This document shows positions 12,313 through 24,647 of a stretch of DNA of 64,000 bases, piece by piece (position 1 is the stretch's first letter; each line of letters starts with the position of its first letter). The DNA is from Lingula anatina (Eukaryota > Brachiopoda > Lingulata > Lingulida > Lingulidae). A program made the translations under genes and the position numbers. Under the pieces are notes generated by a model that searched no databases, was not told the origin of the DNA, and saw only the letters and a list, made by a program, of their open reading frames with translations. The DNA lies in assembly GCF_001039355.2 (NCBI RefSeq), contig NW_019775574.1, forward strand, positions 77,058-141,057. Direction: 5' to 3'.

Positions 12313-12433
12313 GGGATTTTGCATGCATTTTGATGATCTGCTGATGCCATGTTGACAAGAGTAGAGTAATCCCTGCCTTTATAAATAATTATAACACAAA
12401 TTTTTGCATTTTAATTTGCAACTGTTATTGCAG

Positions 12434-13417
12434 GCTATGCGTCATGCAGGAAAGGAGCCATTTCCAACTATTTATGTTGATTCCAAAGAAGAAGGACAGG
12501 TATTATATTGTAACTTCATTAGCAGTTATGAAATGGGGTATAATTCCATAAAATAAAAGGTTGTGAAGAAGTTGTGCCAGGTCAATTAAAAATATTAGTT
12601 CAAGATATTTTATCCAGAAATTACTCTTATCCATCTGTTATGTTGTAAAATATTCATAGCATGTGTACGAAAGGAGGTACTCTGAACCACTTATTGCCAA
12701 AAGTGCAGGAACACTCTATGCCCTAAGGCAAAATTCAGACTGCTAGATCTGCATAGACCAGCTCATTTTTAGATCTAAACTAAATTGTAATGAACCATTC
12801 TAATGGATTCTTTTATGTTTTAGTGAACAATTTCATAATTTGTTTTAATGGATTCTTTTATGTTTTAGTGAACAATTTCATAATTTGTTTTAATAACTTC
12901 TATCATACTTGTAGACTCTTATTGCTTGTGTACAGTCCAACTTTTAGTTGCAAATTATTATTATTATTATCTCCCTTAGGTTTGGGAAGTTGCAGCCAAG
13001 GCTCAGTTGAAGAAACAGCAGAAAATCTGGCAAAGGGAACAATTTAAGGCAGCTGATAGATTAGAGAGAGAGGTCAAAATCGAAATTTCATGTAGTCTTA
13101 ATATAAGTAGGAAAAAGGAAGATAGGAAGAACTTATGGCATACCTCATTTTTATAAACGAGTACTTTGAACAGAGATGAAACATACAAGATCTATGAGTA
13201 AATATAGTAAGAGATCTTCTGAAAAACTAATATTCTGTAGAAATTCTGCACAGCAGTATTGATTACGTCTTGTGAGAATGAGTGTTGGGATTTTCCTGTG
13301 CTTTTAGAATATGCTTTGTCCATTTAGGCAGAAGATGCTGAAAGAAGAGAGAAGAATTTGGAGGAAGCACGTCAGGTTACCATAGAAGAAGACAAAACTT
13401 TGCCAGTTGCAAAACTG
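12434..13417 (+). CDS. nars1: NARS1 exons for the eukaryote-specific N-terminal extension
   Basis: Three phase-0 exons (12434-12499, 12980-13072, 13328-13417). They encode [17 protein letters not shown], then a charged helical stretch ([17 protein letters not shown] and [16 protein letters not shown]). The [12 protein letters not shown] segment is typical of animal NARS1. The long Lys/Arg/Glu helix fits the tRNA-contacting extension of eukaryotic enzymes. Confidence 0.95.
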
Positions 13418-16400
13418 GTAAGTATTGAGCATTTGATGTTTTTTATAAAGTAAATTTATATAAATTTTATGTAGTATACTTGAATTTAATAATTAATGCT
13501 TTGACTTATGATGCTCTTTCTTTGTAAAGGATGTTCAGGTGAAATTTTTAGAGTTAGAATACCAAAAATTTAATTTAATTTAATTTATCATATTTTTTGA
13601 TACTTTCACTTTTAGATTAAAATCCGTGATGCAGTTACTCATCGAGACCAAAGAGTGAAAATAAGTGGCTGGGTCCATAGATTGAGGAGGCAAGGTAAAC
13701 TAAATTATACATGCCATTTTCAAATCAAATGAAAGAGGTATTACTTACATGTTATAGTTATGAAAGTTTTATTTGGGCCTTGTACTAGTTAGTAACAGAA
13801 TTGTATCGAGGACCATGGGAAAATAATTGATAGGTCTTGTTTTGATGAGAGAAAAAACAGTATACAGCTTCATCAAAAGTTAATTTCAAGTTAGTATGAG
13901 CATGTTTTCTATTCACATCAGTTGTATATCCTCCTTCCACAAAGATATTTTTAATCATCAAGTTGTTTGTGATTTTTTGTTGATATGTATTTCAGGTAAA
14001 ACTTTGATGTTCATCATTTTAAGAGATGGTACTGGCTTTTTGCAAAGTGTGTTGACAGATAAACTGGTAAGTATATTAAATTATGATCTTCAAGAAAATT
14101 CAGTCTAATTTTCTTATTTTTGTCTAAGAGGTGCCATAAATCTGAGAAAATTTTGAGAATTTCGATGTTCATGCTCTCTAATATCTTGAAATTTTCCTTT
14201 CAGTGTCAAACATATGATGCCCTTACTTTATCCACTGAATCCACTGTTCATCTGTATGGCGTCATTAAGGAAGTGCCAGAAGGCAAAATGGTGGGTCACA
14301 AGTTAATTAGTAATAGGAATAAAGTCATTTGATTTAATCTTTTATATATCCATTCAATGTTTATATTAAAATCAATTATGATTGCAAATTCAGTAAATTT
14401 TAAATTTAAAAGAAACCGATCTAATGATTTTGGTGCACATTAATAGGAACTGATGGACAGTTGGTGTATGCTCCGTTTCTCTGTGTTTGTTATTTAGGCA
14501 CCAGATGGACATGAGCTACATGTGGACTACTGGGAGCTTGTCAGTGCAGCACCCCCTGGTGGAGCAGATAACCTGCTGAATGAGGTTTTTTATATTTAAG
14601 AATATTTATTCTTGTCATAGCAACCTTCATCCCAAGGTGCCAAACATGAAGAGTGTCATGATTAAACATTGTCAGCTTTGTCAGTTAGTAATGCCTTCAT
14701 TATCAAGTACACTAACCCTACCTCCCATTCGCTGTTTTGACCAATGAAGTGCTTAATTAGTAACCAGGCAGTGGTTAGTGTTAAATTGAATATAATCTTT
14801 TTTGACTCAGCCTCAAAACTGAATCTATACCTCTCGCATCATAGCTGATGTCAAATCCAATGTGTAATTTGAATTTTTAAAAAATTTAGTTCAAATTCGA
14901 TGTGCAGATGGTGTAGAAATGATGACCAGCTCTCATATTTTTATTATTCTCTGTAGGAATCTAGTGTGGATGTACAACTGGACAACAGGCACATGATGAT
15001 CAGAGGTGAAAATGTAAGTTATAGAAATGATACCAATTTTTTTTTTTTTGTCAAAAGCTCTTTTTGTGAATAGTTTTATATTACAGCACTGTGATATAAT
15101 AAGTCAAAGTCTCATTAACTTAATGCTTCACTTTAAGTGTTCTTATATGACAACCTGAGACTTATGACTGAGTTAGATAATCAGCTATTTGGCTTATTTT
15201 TCAGACGTCAAAAATTTTGAAAATGCGCTCTGTGGTTATGCAGTGCTTTAGGGAACATTTCTTTAGTCGAGGTTATTATGAGGTAAGTTTACTAAAAGCA
15301 GGGGAACCAAAATATGGCTGTTATTCATTTATTCCTTGACAAAATGTTAGGTAATATTACAGCAGCCTCATCTTCAAGTTCTCAGTGAGGTTCAACCACA
15401 ACATTGCACTTATGAAATTCTTACAGTTTTGCTTCATGATGCATTTTTCTTTTCATTTTATGAAAATTGAACTACTTGGCACTTAACCATCATGCAAGTT
15501 TTCTCTCCACCTCCTACAGTCTTCATTCAGTTTCTGCGATACTTTACTTAAGGACTTTAAAATGTAGTTATGCATCAGGGTCTTTATGGATGTGATTACC
15601 TATTGCTAAAATCTTTTTCATTTTTTTCCATTTCCTTTGGATAAAATAGTGTTGAGATGGGTGGGTATTGATCACATCTAGTAATAGTTTTAGTCTGACG
15701 ATTAAAAAGTCTGGGAACTATTGTTAATATTATCCCTCTTTTGACTCAAAATGTTGTTATAAATGTCACAGGTCACGCCACCAACACTGGTTCAAACTCA
15801 AGTAGAAGGAGGTTCTACACTTTTCAAGTTTGATTACTTTGGAGAAGAGGTATTGTCATTTTTTTCCTCATTTGTAATTGTTGGATGTATCATGAAAGAA
15901 TGTAGAAAAACATAAGTTCAAACCAAAGAAAGCAAAGAAATTTTGAAAGTTAGATGGCATTTTTACCAATGTGAACATAATAGATTTATGTTAACTGTGC
16001 ACTGTGGATTTCAGTAGCATATAACGTACAATATGTTTGCAGGCTTTCCTGACACAATCATCCCAGTTGTACTTGGAAACCTGTCTTCCTTCCATGGGAG
16101 ATGTTTTCTGCATAGCACAATCTTACAGGGCTGAGCTGTCACGTACGAGGAGACATCTTGCAGAGTAGGCACCCACTTCTGATTTCACTTTTTTAAGTGT
16201 TTGCTAGACAAAAAAATCATTTTAGTCATTTTAATTTTAATTTTCTTTTTAGGACCATCTGTTATCTTTTCTCAGTTTTCAGTCACTGAGATATACATTG
16301 TCTTTTAGGTACACCCATGTGGAAGCAGAATGTGCTTTCCTTACATTTGATGATCTTCTGGATAGGCTAGAAGACCTTGTATGCGATGTGGTAGACAGGG

Positions 16401-18174
16401 TGTTGAAATCCCCACATGCTCAGTTGCTGCATGATTTGGTTCCTGTAAGTTTTGTTGTTCATTATGAAATAGTCTTGCCATATGATCCATGAAAATTCTC
16501 ATTTTAAATTGTGGACTTCATATCAATTTGAATTTTGACTTGGATTCCCTCTGCCATTTTTAAAAGTTCCCAGTGGAGTGCCTGCTTATAGTGGGAATTG
16601 TGTTGTGAAATTCAGGATATTGCAATTTTGTGCCACAATTTAAAGTTGTATTTTCATTTATGATAACTTAATCTTTTTGTTAAAAAACTGCAATTTTAAG
16701 TGCATTAAACATTTTACAAAAATGGAATTAATTTTTTATTGATTGGCAATCTCTTTATACATAAGGTGCTTAGTTTATCATTTTAACCCCATGGCTTGTG
16801 GTTCATGTATGACATTTCATTTCCAAGGACTTTAAACCCCCTAAAAGACCATTTAGACGTATGGACTATACAGAGGCCATCAAATATTTAAAAGAACATG
16901 ATATCAAGAAGGATGATGGGACCTACTATGAGTTTGGAGAGGTAATTATAGAAGTATCTCTAACCTACTTGTGTATCAATTTATTTATTAAACATTTCAA
17001 CTTACTAAACCATGTTTATATTTATTTATAGCATGTATTTTGCTCTACTGTTCTGTTTTAAGATCTTCTCTGTTTTGCTAGATATTCCTTTACTTATGCT
17101 CAAACTGATGTAGATTACTACTTATTCCGTCTTTTTGTGTCTAAGTACCTATCTCAATAACATTTTATATGGATGTGGGGTAAGTCCCTTCCCCTTTGTG
17201 ATGGCGAAGACTTTTATCAGGTAGATTCCTAGTATTTATTTCAGTTTTCTTTTTGTAGGATATACCAGAAGCTCCTGAGAGAAAAATGACTGACCAGATT
17301 AACGAACCAATCTTCCTGTGTCGTTTTCCAGTGGAGATTAAATCATTCTACATGATGAGATGTGCAGAAGATAGAAGATTGACAGAATCTGTAAGCACAT
17401 TTTCCTTTTAAGGGATTAAGATATATGCTTACGCAAGCAGGGGTGTCAGGATGAATTTGATGCGTTTTGTTGTTTGAGAAAGCTGAGAAAAAATCTTGCC
17501 AGACAACTTATATGACACCCACTGCCATCAGAGTAAAAAGGTTGTGGTACCTGTGTGAAAAACTTTGTCAGGCTTTCTAACTTTAATTCTTATTATAATT
17601 TCTAATTGATATGGGCACGTTTTGATGCAGTGGCTTTGTTTTATCAATAGAGTACAAGTAAGGTTTTAAGCCTTAATAATTGAATCCTGTTTAAGGTGGA
17701 TCTGTTGATGCCAGGAGTGGGGGAGATCATAGGAGGCTCTATGCGTATCTGGGACAATGATGAGTTGCTTGAAGGCTACAAGAGAGAAGGCATTGACCCC
17801 ACACCATACTATTGGTATACAGACCAAGTAAGTTCATGTATTAAGAGTCACATTTTGAGCTACACATGTGGTTACCAAGGAAAGATAACTTATTAATAGT
17901 TTTTAAAAAGTGATGTAAGGGGAAGTATTAAATGGATACATTACACTGCTGAAGCAAGAGAGTCTGTCACTTTGATGAACATGTTATAGTCTGGAATTTT
18001 TCAATTTTCATATGCTTTCTAACTGTTACTATTGTATTTCAGAGGAAATATGGATCCTGTCCTCATGGTGGCTATGGTCTTGGCTTGGAGAGATACTTGT
18101 GCTGGATGCTGAAAAGACCACATATCCGCGAAGTGTGTTTGTATCCAAGGTTTATTGAAAGATGCAAACCATAG
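12434..18174 (+). CDS. nars1: Asparaginyl-tRNA synthetase, cytosolic (NARS1), lacks only the start exon
   Basis: Class II aminoacyl-tRNA synthetase that charges tRNA-Asn with asparagine in the cytosol. Exons are 12434-12499, 12980-13072, 13328-13417, 13616-13694, 13996-14066, 14204-14290, 14498-14584, 14957-15013, 15205-15282, 15772-15849, 16043-16164, 16309-16444, 16828-16941, 17259-17390, 17696-17827 and 18043-18174 (stop TAG). They join in frame to 517 residues. The human protein is about 548, and the difference fits one missing first exon of about 32 residues. Order of parts: Lys/Glu-rich N-terminal extension, OB-fold anticodon-binding domain, then the catalytic core with motif 1, motif 2 ([13 protein letters not shown]) and motif 3 ([11 protein letters not shown]). 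Identity is near certain. The start codon is presumably lost at the N at 12312. Confidence 0.98.
12802..12891. repeat. 45 bp tandem duplication in a NARS1 intron
   Basis: The segment beginning AATGGATTCTTTTATGTTTT occurs at 12802 and again at 12847, essentially identical. It makes a 15-residue repeat in one reading frame but lies between exons. Confidence 0.95.
13616..15013 (+). CDS. nars1: NARS1 exons for the OB-fold anticodon-binding domain
   Basis: Exons 13616-13694, 13996-14066, 14204-14290, 14498-14584 and 14957-15013. Key pieces are [63 protein letters not shown] and [15 protein letters not shown]. The domain recognises the GUU anticodon. Confidence 0.96.
15205..17390 (+). CDS. nars1: NARS1 exons for catalytic motifs 1 and 2
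   Basis: Exons 15205-15282, 15772-15849, 16043-16164, 16309-16444, 16828-16941 and 17259-17390. Motif 1 spans [18 protein letters not shown] across two exons. Motif 2 is [20 protein letters not shown], whose arginines bind ATP. The pieces [16 protein letters not shown] and [17 protein letters not shown] follow as in the family. Confidence 0.97.
17696..18174 (+). CDS. nars1: NARS1 last two exons with motif 3 and stop
   Basis: Exons 17696-17827 ([20 protein letters not shown] through [13 protein letters not shown]) and 18043-18174. The last exon carries motif 3 ([13 protein letters not shown]) and ends [13 protein letters not shown] then TAG, the usual NARS1 C terminus. Confidence 0.98.
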
Positions 18175-18490
18175 ACAGAATGAAGAATTATTTTGAAAAT
18201 GTCAATGCCAAAAGCATGCCATTCCAATCTGCTATACCCAATTTTCGTGTGTACATTTCAAGGATTTGGCTTGATTTGCCAACATTTGACAATATTGATA
18301 TTACTTTTGAATTTTTTTTCATATTTCAAAGACTGTTATGAAGTTTACTCTTTGTTGCCTGATTGTGCACAAGCATTTTCCCTATAGAAGGATGATAACT
18401 CAATTAAAGGTACATATGAACCGAGCATCATTGGAGCGTGGATTTCCATTAACACATATTATCCACTTCTACTAGTTTTTATATGAATCA

Positions 18491-18496
18491 AATAAA
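18491..18496 (+). promoter_or_regulatory. Candidate poly(A) signal AATAAA, NARS1
   Basis: Canonical hexamer 317 bases after the stop codon. Plausible proximal site. Confidence 0.4.
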
Positions 18497-18811
18497 TTCT
18501 ACATGCAAAGGGATAAAGAATAGATCACTCGATCAGCTATAAAAGAGCTTTAGACTGCTCCTTTCTTTAAATTTTTGGTCAAAAATTTAACCTACTTTCG
18601 TGACCTACTTTTCTGCCCCATTGACCTACAGCATAGAATGCTAGCAGAAAAATCTGTTTAAACATCATTTTCAGGCAAAATTATACAATGCCTTTTGGTA
18701 ATTCTCTTAGCTATACTACTCGAAACTACATGCTGGCATTTGGTTGGCTTTTGTGGCAAAAAATTGACTTAATATGCATCTTTAAACTGAAGTATATTTG
18801 TCTCGTTATCC

Positions 18812-18817
18812 AATAAA
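18812..18817 (+). promoter_or_regulatory. Candidate poly(A) signal AATAAA, NARS1 distal
   Basis: Canonical hexamer followed within about 45 bases by a T-run and T-rich downstream sequence, which favours this as a working cleavage site. Confidence 0.45.
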
Positions 18818-20245
18818 TGTGCTTTCTAGACACTTTCATGTGGTTAACTTACTAGTTTTTTTTTTTTTTTTTTCATTTAAAATATTATTCTTTAGCTTCA
18901 AATTCAATTTATTACTAGAATGTAAACTAAGTGTAAATTGATTGCATGATATATATAATATAATTTGATAAAATCTTTCAATGAGAACACCTGTTAGCTT
19001 ACCAAGTTTATAATAATATTTATTTGTAACCAAAAATTGGATGGTACATTTATAATACTAAAAATGTTTATTGTTTGAAAGACAAATTGGATATTAAACA
19101 TTTTCAAGAACTGCATTAGAATGAATCTTTCTTGGATGTATTTGGTAAAAATCATGAAATTACTTAAAATATTACAAATAAAATTACAAATATGTTAAGA
19201 GTTTTCACTTCACCTCTAAGAATCTTATGTATACCTGAAGCATTAGTGGAATCTCTACCATTTTTTTTAAATACTGATAAAAAAATATGTATTACCAGTC
19301 CATGCACTATTGCGTACAACATTTGGAACAAAGTTCGTCTGTGAAGGACTTTGGCACCAAACAAAATGACAAATGGTATATTCCAAATATATAAAGGTTA
19401 TTGCTTTAAATTTATTGATTTAAATTAAGTTCGGTGCTAACTGGTTTTTCATGTTAATATTTTCAAATAAATACTGACACTGAAAGCAAACGGTCATCTA
19501 AGTGTTCTACGCCGCGTAGCTTCTCTTGAGTCCTAAATTGCTCTTCAACAAAAGGAGTACGTAACCTGCTACAAAGTAATCAACACAGAGAGTGTAAGTT
19601 ACGTCAAAACGATTTATTCATCAACGTACCCCGTATTGACTTTGTTAATCAACTCATCTTTTGGGGATATTAGAGTATCAAATCCTTTTAATGTATACTG
19701 ACTTTATTGTTTACTGACTTTTCATAGAGCTGTAATTTTCAACTTTACAGAGGTAGTGTACAACTGCAAGACTCAGAGCATCAAACTGTTATTTAATTTT
19801 ATAATTTATATATATATTTTTATGCTGCATAACTATTACTTAATACCTTCCTTTTTCGTACTGAACGTAGTGCAGTTTAATTACCCGTTTATTATGTAAG
19901 TTAGACACGCAGTATAACTTAAAATAGGCAGTTTTGTGACGGCAGCATTTCTAAGAATAATTTATGTGAAAGATATGCCATTTCTCATTAATGCACTTCG
20001 ACATTATTAGAAACCCATGGGATCAAATTGGGAAAAAATAAATGTGCACTGTGTGCAGCTTCATTTCGAAAGAGGTACATTGTATCAGAAGTGTAGTACC
20101 CTAATTTTATATTTGTGGCCTATTTTTCATAAAAACGAGAGAATTAACAATTGATCTGTTAATTTTCAGTTCATCTTGAGATCAAAGAATAACAAGAATG
20201 CTCAGTAACTGTTAATTATCTTCTCTGCAGATACTAAAGTTGCCC

Positions 20246-20281
20246 ATGGGCGCCAGACCATATGGATTTGATACAGCTTGA
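20246..20281 (+). other. Upstream ORF overlapping the LRR gene start codon
   Basis: An ATG 16 bases before the chosen start opens an 11-codon frame (MGARPYGFDTA) that ends in TGA inside the main ORF, in a different frame. Both ATGs have C at -3 and G at +4, so neither has a clear context advantage. Translation of the short frame would reduce initiation at the main ATG. Confidence 0.5.
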
Positions 20282-22452
20282 AAACAGTATCAGGGAAGCT
20301 GAAGTGAAAAAGGAACAAGTGATAAATCTCAGTCATAGAGGCTTAACTATTTTGCCAAGTAGCATACAGACACTGAAACATGTTACTAGATTGCTGCTAA
20401 ATGATAACAAACTTATTATGCCCCCACAAGAACTTATAGAACTGGAACTCTTACAAGAGCTTATTTTAGATCACAACCAATTGACTGTATTGCCCTCTGG
20501 AATTGGAAGGTTAAAACAGCTGACTTATATTAGTATAAGCCACAACCCTCTCAGTTTTCTTCCTGGAGAAATTGGGGATTTAAAAAATCTTCGGCAGCTG
20601 TGGGCTGTCAAATGTGGTTTAATTGCATTGCCAAAGGATATTGGTTTATTAACAAAATTAGAGAAACTGAGTCTTCGAAGTAACAATATTAGTGACCTGC
20701 CAGATGAGTTTCACCACCTTCAGTCATTACAGTGGTTGAGCTTGCAAGAAAATCAATTCTGCACTTTGCCAAGTAATTTTGGTAAAATCCCAAGGCTGTT
20801 ATACCTGAATTTGGACAGTAATCAATTTGACTGTGTCCCCATATGTTTGACTGAGATTCAGAACTTATCCACCATTTGCTTGAGAAATAATCAAATAAGG
20901 GAGCTTCCTGATGAGACTCTAGTGGGACTTGCAAAGTTAACTAAACTTGATTTAAGGGATAATCCTTTGGTGGAGAGGCCTAGTCACTGGAAGGTAACCA
21001 TATATACATATATATATATTTTTTTGTTTGTTTGTTTGTTTGTTTGTTTTGTTTTTGTTTTTTCATATAGGCAGGTTTGCACTAAGTGCTTATTGCTGCA
21101 AATACATGGCCTTGTGAACATTATTTTTCGCAAAAAAAGACTTTATTTTGTAAGAATACTGATGTAAGGAACAATTGCAAGTAGAGTAATAGTTTAAATA
21201 ATCATTTGTTATACCATTTGGCTACATTTAATATTATGTCATTAAACAAAGTGGTACTTGTAACTAAACAACTGCAGTTAACAATTCCTAAATATACATA
21301 GAGCATATATGATTGTTTGATAATCATAGACTTCTCTGCAGTTGAAAAAAACTGCAATTAATGCCACAACCTTGAAGAAGACTTTAAAGTACTAGTACGT
21401 AAGCATTTGAAAGGTATTGAACCTGTTCTGATCTGCAATGTGTCACATGAGTCCATAAGGTCTAGCCTAAAAATACATTTAGAAATGAGTATGCTGTTCC
21501 ATTTTTGCAAGTTTAAAATATTTGGAGTGTTATAAACCCCAAATGTCCCAAAATAATTACTTTTGGGTTCATTAACTTCATATTCTTTGTCATTTTGCTG
21601 TGATTTGAACACTTAGACTGAACCAATTTTCCTATCAATATGGTGAGTTGGCCAGCCAATAGGAGCAGTCAAATTTACGCATCCTCTCTTGTGACATTGA
21701 CCATTACTATCATAAACAACTGCAAAGGAAAGCAGGGAGATCAAGCACTAATGAATACTGCTCAGCAGACAACACAATCCATTTACAAAGGTCAAGTTCA
21801 AATTAGCCTTATTCATGACAGTATAGGCCTTCCAATTGGTTAAAAAGTATAAATTGTTCGGAAGAACAGAGTTATGTCTTTTTACTGACATGATAAAAAA
21901 TTGGCACATTTAGTGTGGTTAAAGATCTCCAAAATTTATAGTTTTAAACTTTTTAAAATAAAATCTATAAACATAAATTACAGTCGCAGTTATGGAAATG
22001 GTTTGAAACAATATTTGGGGGGCACCTTACAGACTACATTTTGCAATGTTGTGTGCAAATCATCAAAAGAGTTTCAATTTTTTCTACATTTGTACACATC
22101 ATTTGCTACTATGTTATCTTAACATGGACATGCAGAATAAACAACTTTGGTCAAATGAAATTTTAACTGTTTGACTTGATCTTGTTCAAAGTTTCACAAA
22201 ATAGAGATCCAAATTGATATGTCTGCATGTTAAGGGATCATTTTGACTCGTGTGTGTTTGCTTTGATATCTTAAATGTGTTATGGAGCCCCACACCAAAT
22301 ATCATGCTCATATATCTTTACAGGGTCTTGACTACATATTACTTGGTTCAGCAAGCTTAAATGACAGCAGCACCAGTGAAGCACTCCCTGAGGAAAAGGT
22401 TAATGGATTAGATGACAGTACTAGTGAGGCAGAAGAGGATGTTGATGGATGA
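20262..22452 (+). CDS. Leucine-rich-repeat protein, two coding exons, 286 aa
   Basis: Exon 20262-20993 (codons 1-244) joins exon 22324-22452 (42 codons and TGA) in phase 0. After a short N-terminal helix come eight to nine LRRs of the 22-23 residue SDS22/SHOC2-like type, each with LxxLxLxxNxLxxLPxxIxxL. Examples are LEKLSLRSNNISDLPDEF and LQWLSLQENQFCTLPSNF. The LRRs end with LTKLDLRDNPLVERPSHWK. The tail is short and acidic (STSEALPEEK, TSEAEEDVDG). There is no signal peptide or membrane segment, so it is probably an intracellular scaffold. It resembles small cytosolic LRRC proteins, but I cannot assign a named orthologue. The in-frame extension past 20993 is intron. Confidence 0.93.
21009..21060. 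repeat. (TA)n then (TTTG)n in the LRR gene intron
   Basis: A short TA run, a T-run, then about seven TTTG/GTTT units directly after the exon 1 donor. Confidence 0.9.
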
Positions 22453-22538
22453 CTAAAAGCATACTGTATAAAATTTGAAGCCAAAGGAAGTTAAAAGAAA
22501 CACTAAATGTGTTTCTCCAGACATAATACAGCATGTAC

Positions 22539-22544
22539 AATAAA
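22539..22544 (+). promoter_or_regulatory. Poly(A) signal AATAAA of the LRR gene
   Basis: Canonical hexamer 87 bases after the stop, followed by a G/T-rich stretch (GGGGGAGTTTGGGGGTTTG) typical of a downstream element. A short 3' UTR is implied. Confidence 0.65.
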
Positions 22545-23213
22545 GATGCTTAATGTAGCTTTATGTGGGGGAGTTTGGGGGTTTGTGAGAATTCATTTTT
22601 TTAGAATGATGTGTTAAATTATGCATTGTATTAAAATGAATGCATTTCATGACAAAGAAGTAGATGTTAACTTTTTGCCAGAAATATCCATGATAAAATT
22701 CTTAGAAGAGGGTGGCAATTTTCCATTTTATTTTTTCTTTAGACCAGTCATTTTGTGAAAGTGAACATTCCTAGGAATCTCTCTGTAAATGGTTACATTG
22801 GTCTTTTGAGTAGTGAAAAAAGAGCATTTGTCTTCTTTGCACTGTGTTTTAAAATAAGTGATATAAAAATTACTTTTGATAATTTTGTGTAGTGCATGAT
22901 AGTGAACTGAGTGGGATTTGCATTGTATTTTTTCAAGTTAACATTGGTTCCCGAAAATGTCATTTGATATTATGAATGTTTTTTTACAGACAGCAAAACA
23001 TTAAGTATTCATCCAAGATATTTTAACTTCTCTCATGCGATGTCAATCAGTAACAAGCTTGTGTTTTGACAAAATTTGTCTTCAGGGGTAGTTGACACAG
23101 TAATGCTAGTGATGTAAAGTTAAAGTTAGCTTTAACTGCTACGTACAAGGGACAAGACAAAAATGCTTCATATTGCAAGTAAAAATGCATTTTTTTTCAA
23201 AAAATTAATGTAG

Positions 23214-23214
<1 letters not shown>

Positions 23215-23276
<62 letters not shown>
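23215..23276. repeat. (TA)n microsatellite
   Basis: About 30 TA units. The matching site in the second copy (27746-27762) has only a few units, a length difference expected between alleles. Confidence 0.95.
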
Positions 23277-23281
<5 letters not shown>

Positions 23282-23925
23282 ATACAAATATGCAAATTGC
23301 TGCATTGATTAAGATTATCACTTCTCTATACGGTTGATGTCCCAGATTGTCACTTCTCTATATGCTCTTTATAGCCATTTCACTTGCGCACTAGTTGTAA
23401 AGGTTGGCTTCTAAAAAACAGTGATGCCCAGGCTGAATACCTGATAATGCGCATGAAATATTTGGAAAGGGGGTAATTAAATTCTTCATCAGGAAAATTA
23501 CTGTAATGGTACAACCATCTGGAAATGTGTCATTGGATGTTTTCCATTTGAAAACCTTTTTATCTCTTCTACATTGCTAGAAAAAATGAAATGGTTAAGG
23601 GGGGGGGGCTAAAATGAATACTTTATTTCAAATGTTAACTTTCATCCACTTACCATTTTCATCATCCTAAAATGGCATTTTTTTAGCAGGGGAGTTTTTT
23701 TTCTTTCTTGTTTTTCAAAAGATTTAACATACCTTTGAGATGTAAGCACAGACTGTCAAAAAAGAAATAAAGGAAAGATCTTATGACTTAATGCAATGGA
23801 CTTGCAAATAATCATAATGACTGCAAAAATCCCAGCATATTACTTATTTAGGTTTTAACTGATCTCTTCTAGTGTAGCTATCTGGAGATATAAAAAGTTG
23901 GGCCCCGGAGTAGGAGCCAACTATA

Positions 23926-24647
23926 GCTAGACAATCACTCCAAGAGCCCAGACCTCCGCCAAGACTGCATAATTGACATTATTATTATTATTATTATTAT
24001 TATTAACCACTGTCAAAGTATAATCAATTCCAAGTTAGTCCATTTCTGACCTATACTAAAACAAAATTCCATCCATTATTTATTAAGTTAGGCTATTACC
24101 TAACAATCTAACAAAGGCAAAAACATTACCTTCTTAGTGGAGGTAACAACAACTGTAACTGGTTTACCAAAATGACTGGTAGGGGCCTGCTGGAGACGTC
24201 TGCACTCTGGTTTAGTCAAAACGAATGTTATTACTAGAAAAGCACTCTGAGAGTGCAGACCTCTGCCAAGGCAGCATAGTCTCCATCCAATGCTGTTTCA
24301 CCCCGAAATTTTCATTCTTTAATGATTTAGTTTTTTTATTTTTGATTATTGATTGATTAATTATTGATCCGGATCACCACCAAAAACTAATCACCTGTTC
24401 CTTGGCCCACTACTGACAGTTCCTGATAATTTCATCAAAATCAGTCAATAACTTAGATTAATTATTTTTGATTATTGATTGATTATTGATCCAGATCACC
24501 ACCAAAAACTAATCACTTCTAAGTTAACCCATTTCTGACCTACCCTGAAAATTCAATCGAAATTCATCCATAACTTTTTGAGTTGTGTTGATAACAAACA
24601 GACAGACAAACAAACGGGTGAAAACATAACCTTGGCGGAGGTAATAA
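23926..24647. repeat. Interspersed repeat with CCTCCGCCAAG / CTTGGCGGAGG ends
   Basis: The left side has two nested starts (near 23931 and 24240) with the phrase AGACCTCCGCCAAG or a close variant. The right side ends with ACCTTGGCGGAGGTAATAAC, the inverse complement of that phrase. Between them are an (ATT)n run and tandem units of about 110 bp built on GATCACCACCAAAAACTAAT and CCATAACTTTTTGAG, then a GACAGACAAACAAAC run. This layout fits a multicopy MITE- or SINE-like family. No ORF of substance. Confidence 0.6.

Larger units (their letters stand above)
18175..20230 (+). other. NARS1 3' UTR and intergenic space
   Basis: No coding segment is seen in these 2 kb. The left part is the NARS1 3' UTR with candidate poly(A) signals. 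The right part should hold the promoter and any non-coding 5' exon of the LRR gene, because its first coding exon begins at a clear acceptor (TTCTCTGCAG ending at 20230). I cannot place that upstream exon. Confidence 0.6.

Noticed and set aside
12434-12499. A fused MOCOS-NARS1 gene (phase-0 join of 12117 to 12434)
   Set aside because: It would lose the whole MOSC domain and the synthetase start, and the N at 12312 lies between them. Assembly loss is the simpler explanation.
21000-21167. In-frame extension of the LRR protein beyond 20993
   Set aside because: It starts at a GTAACC donor, runs through TA and TTTG repeats, and loses LRR character. The exon at 22324 continues in phase.
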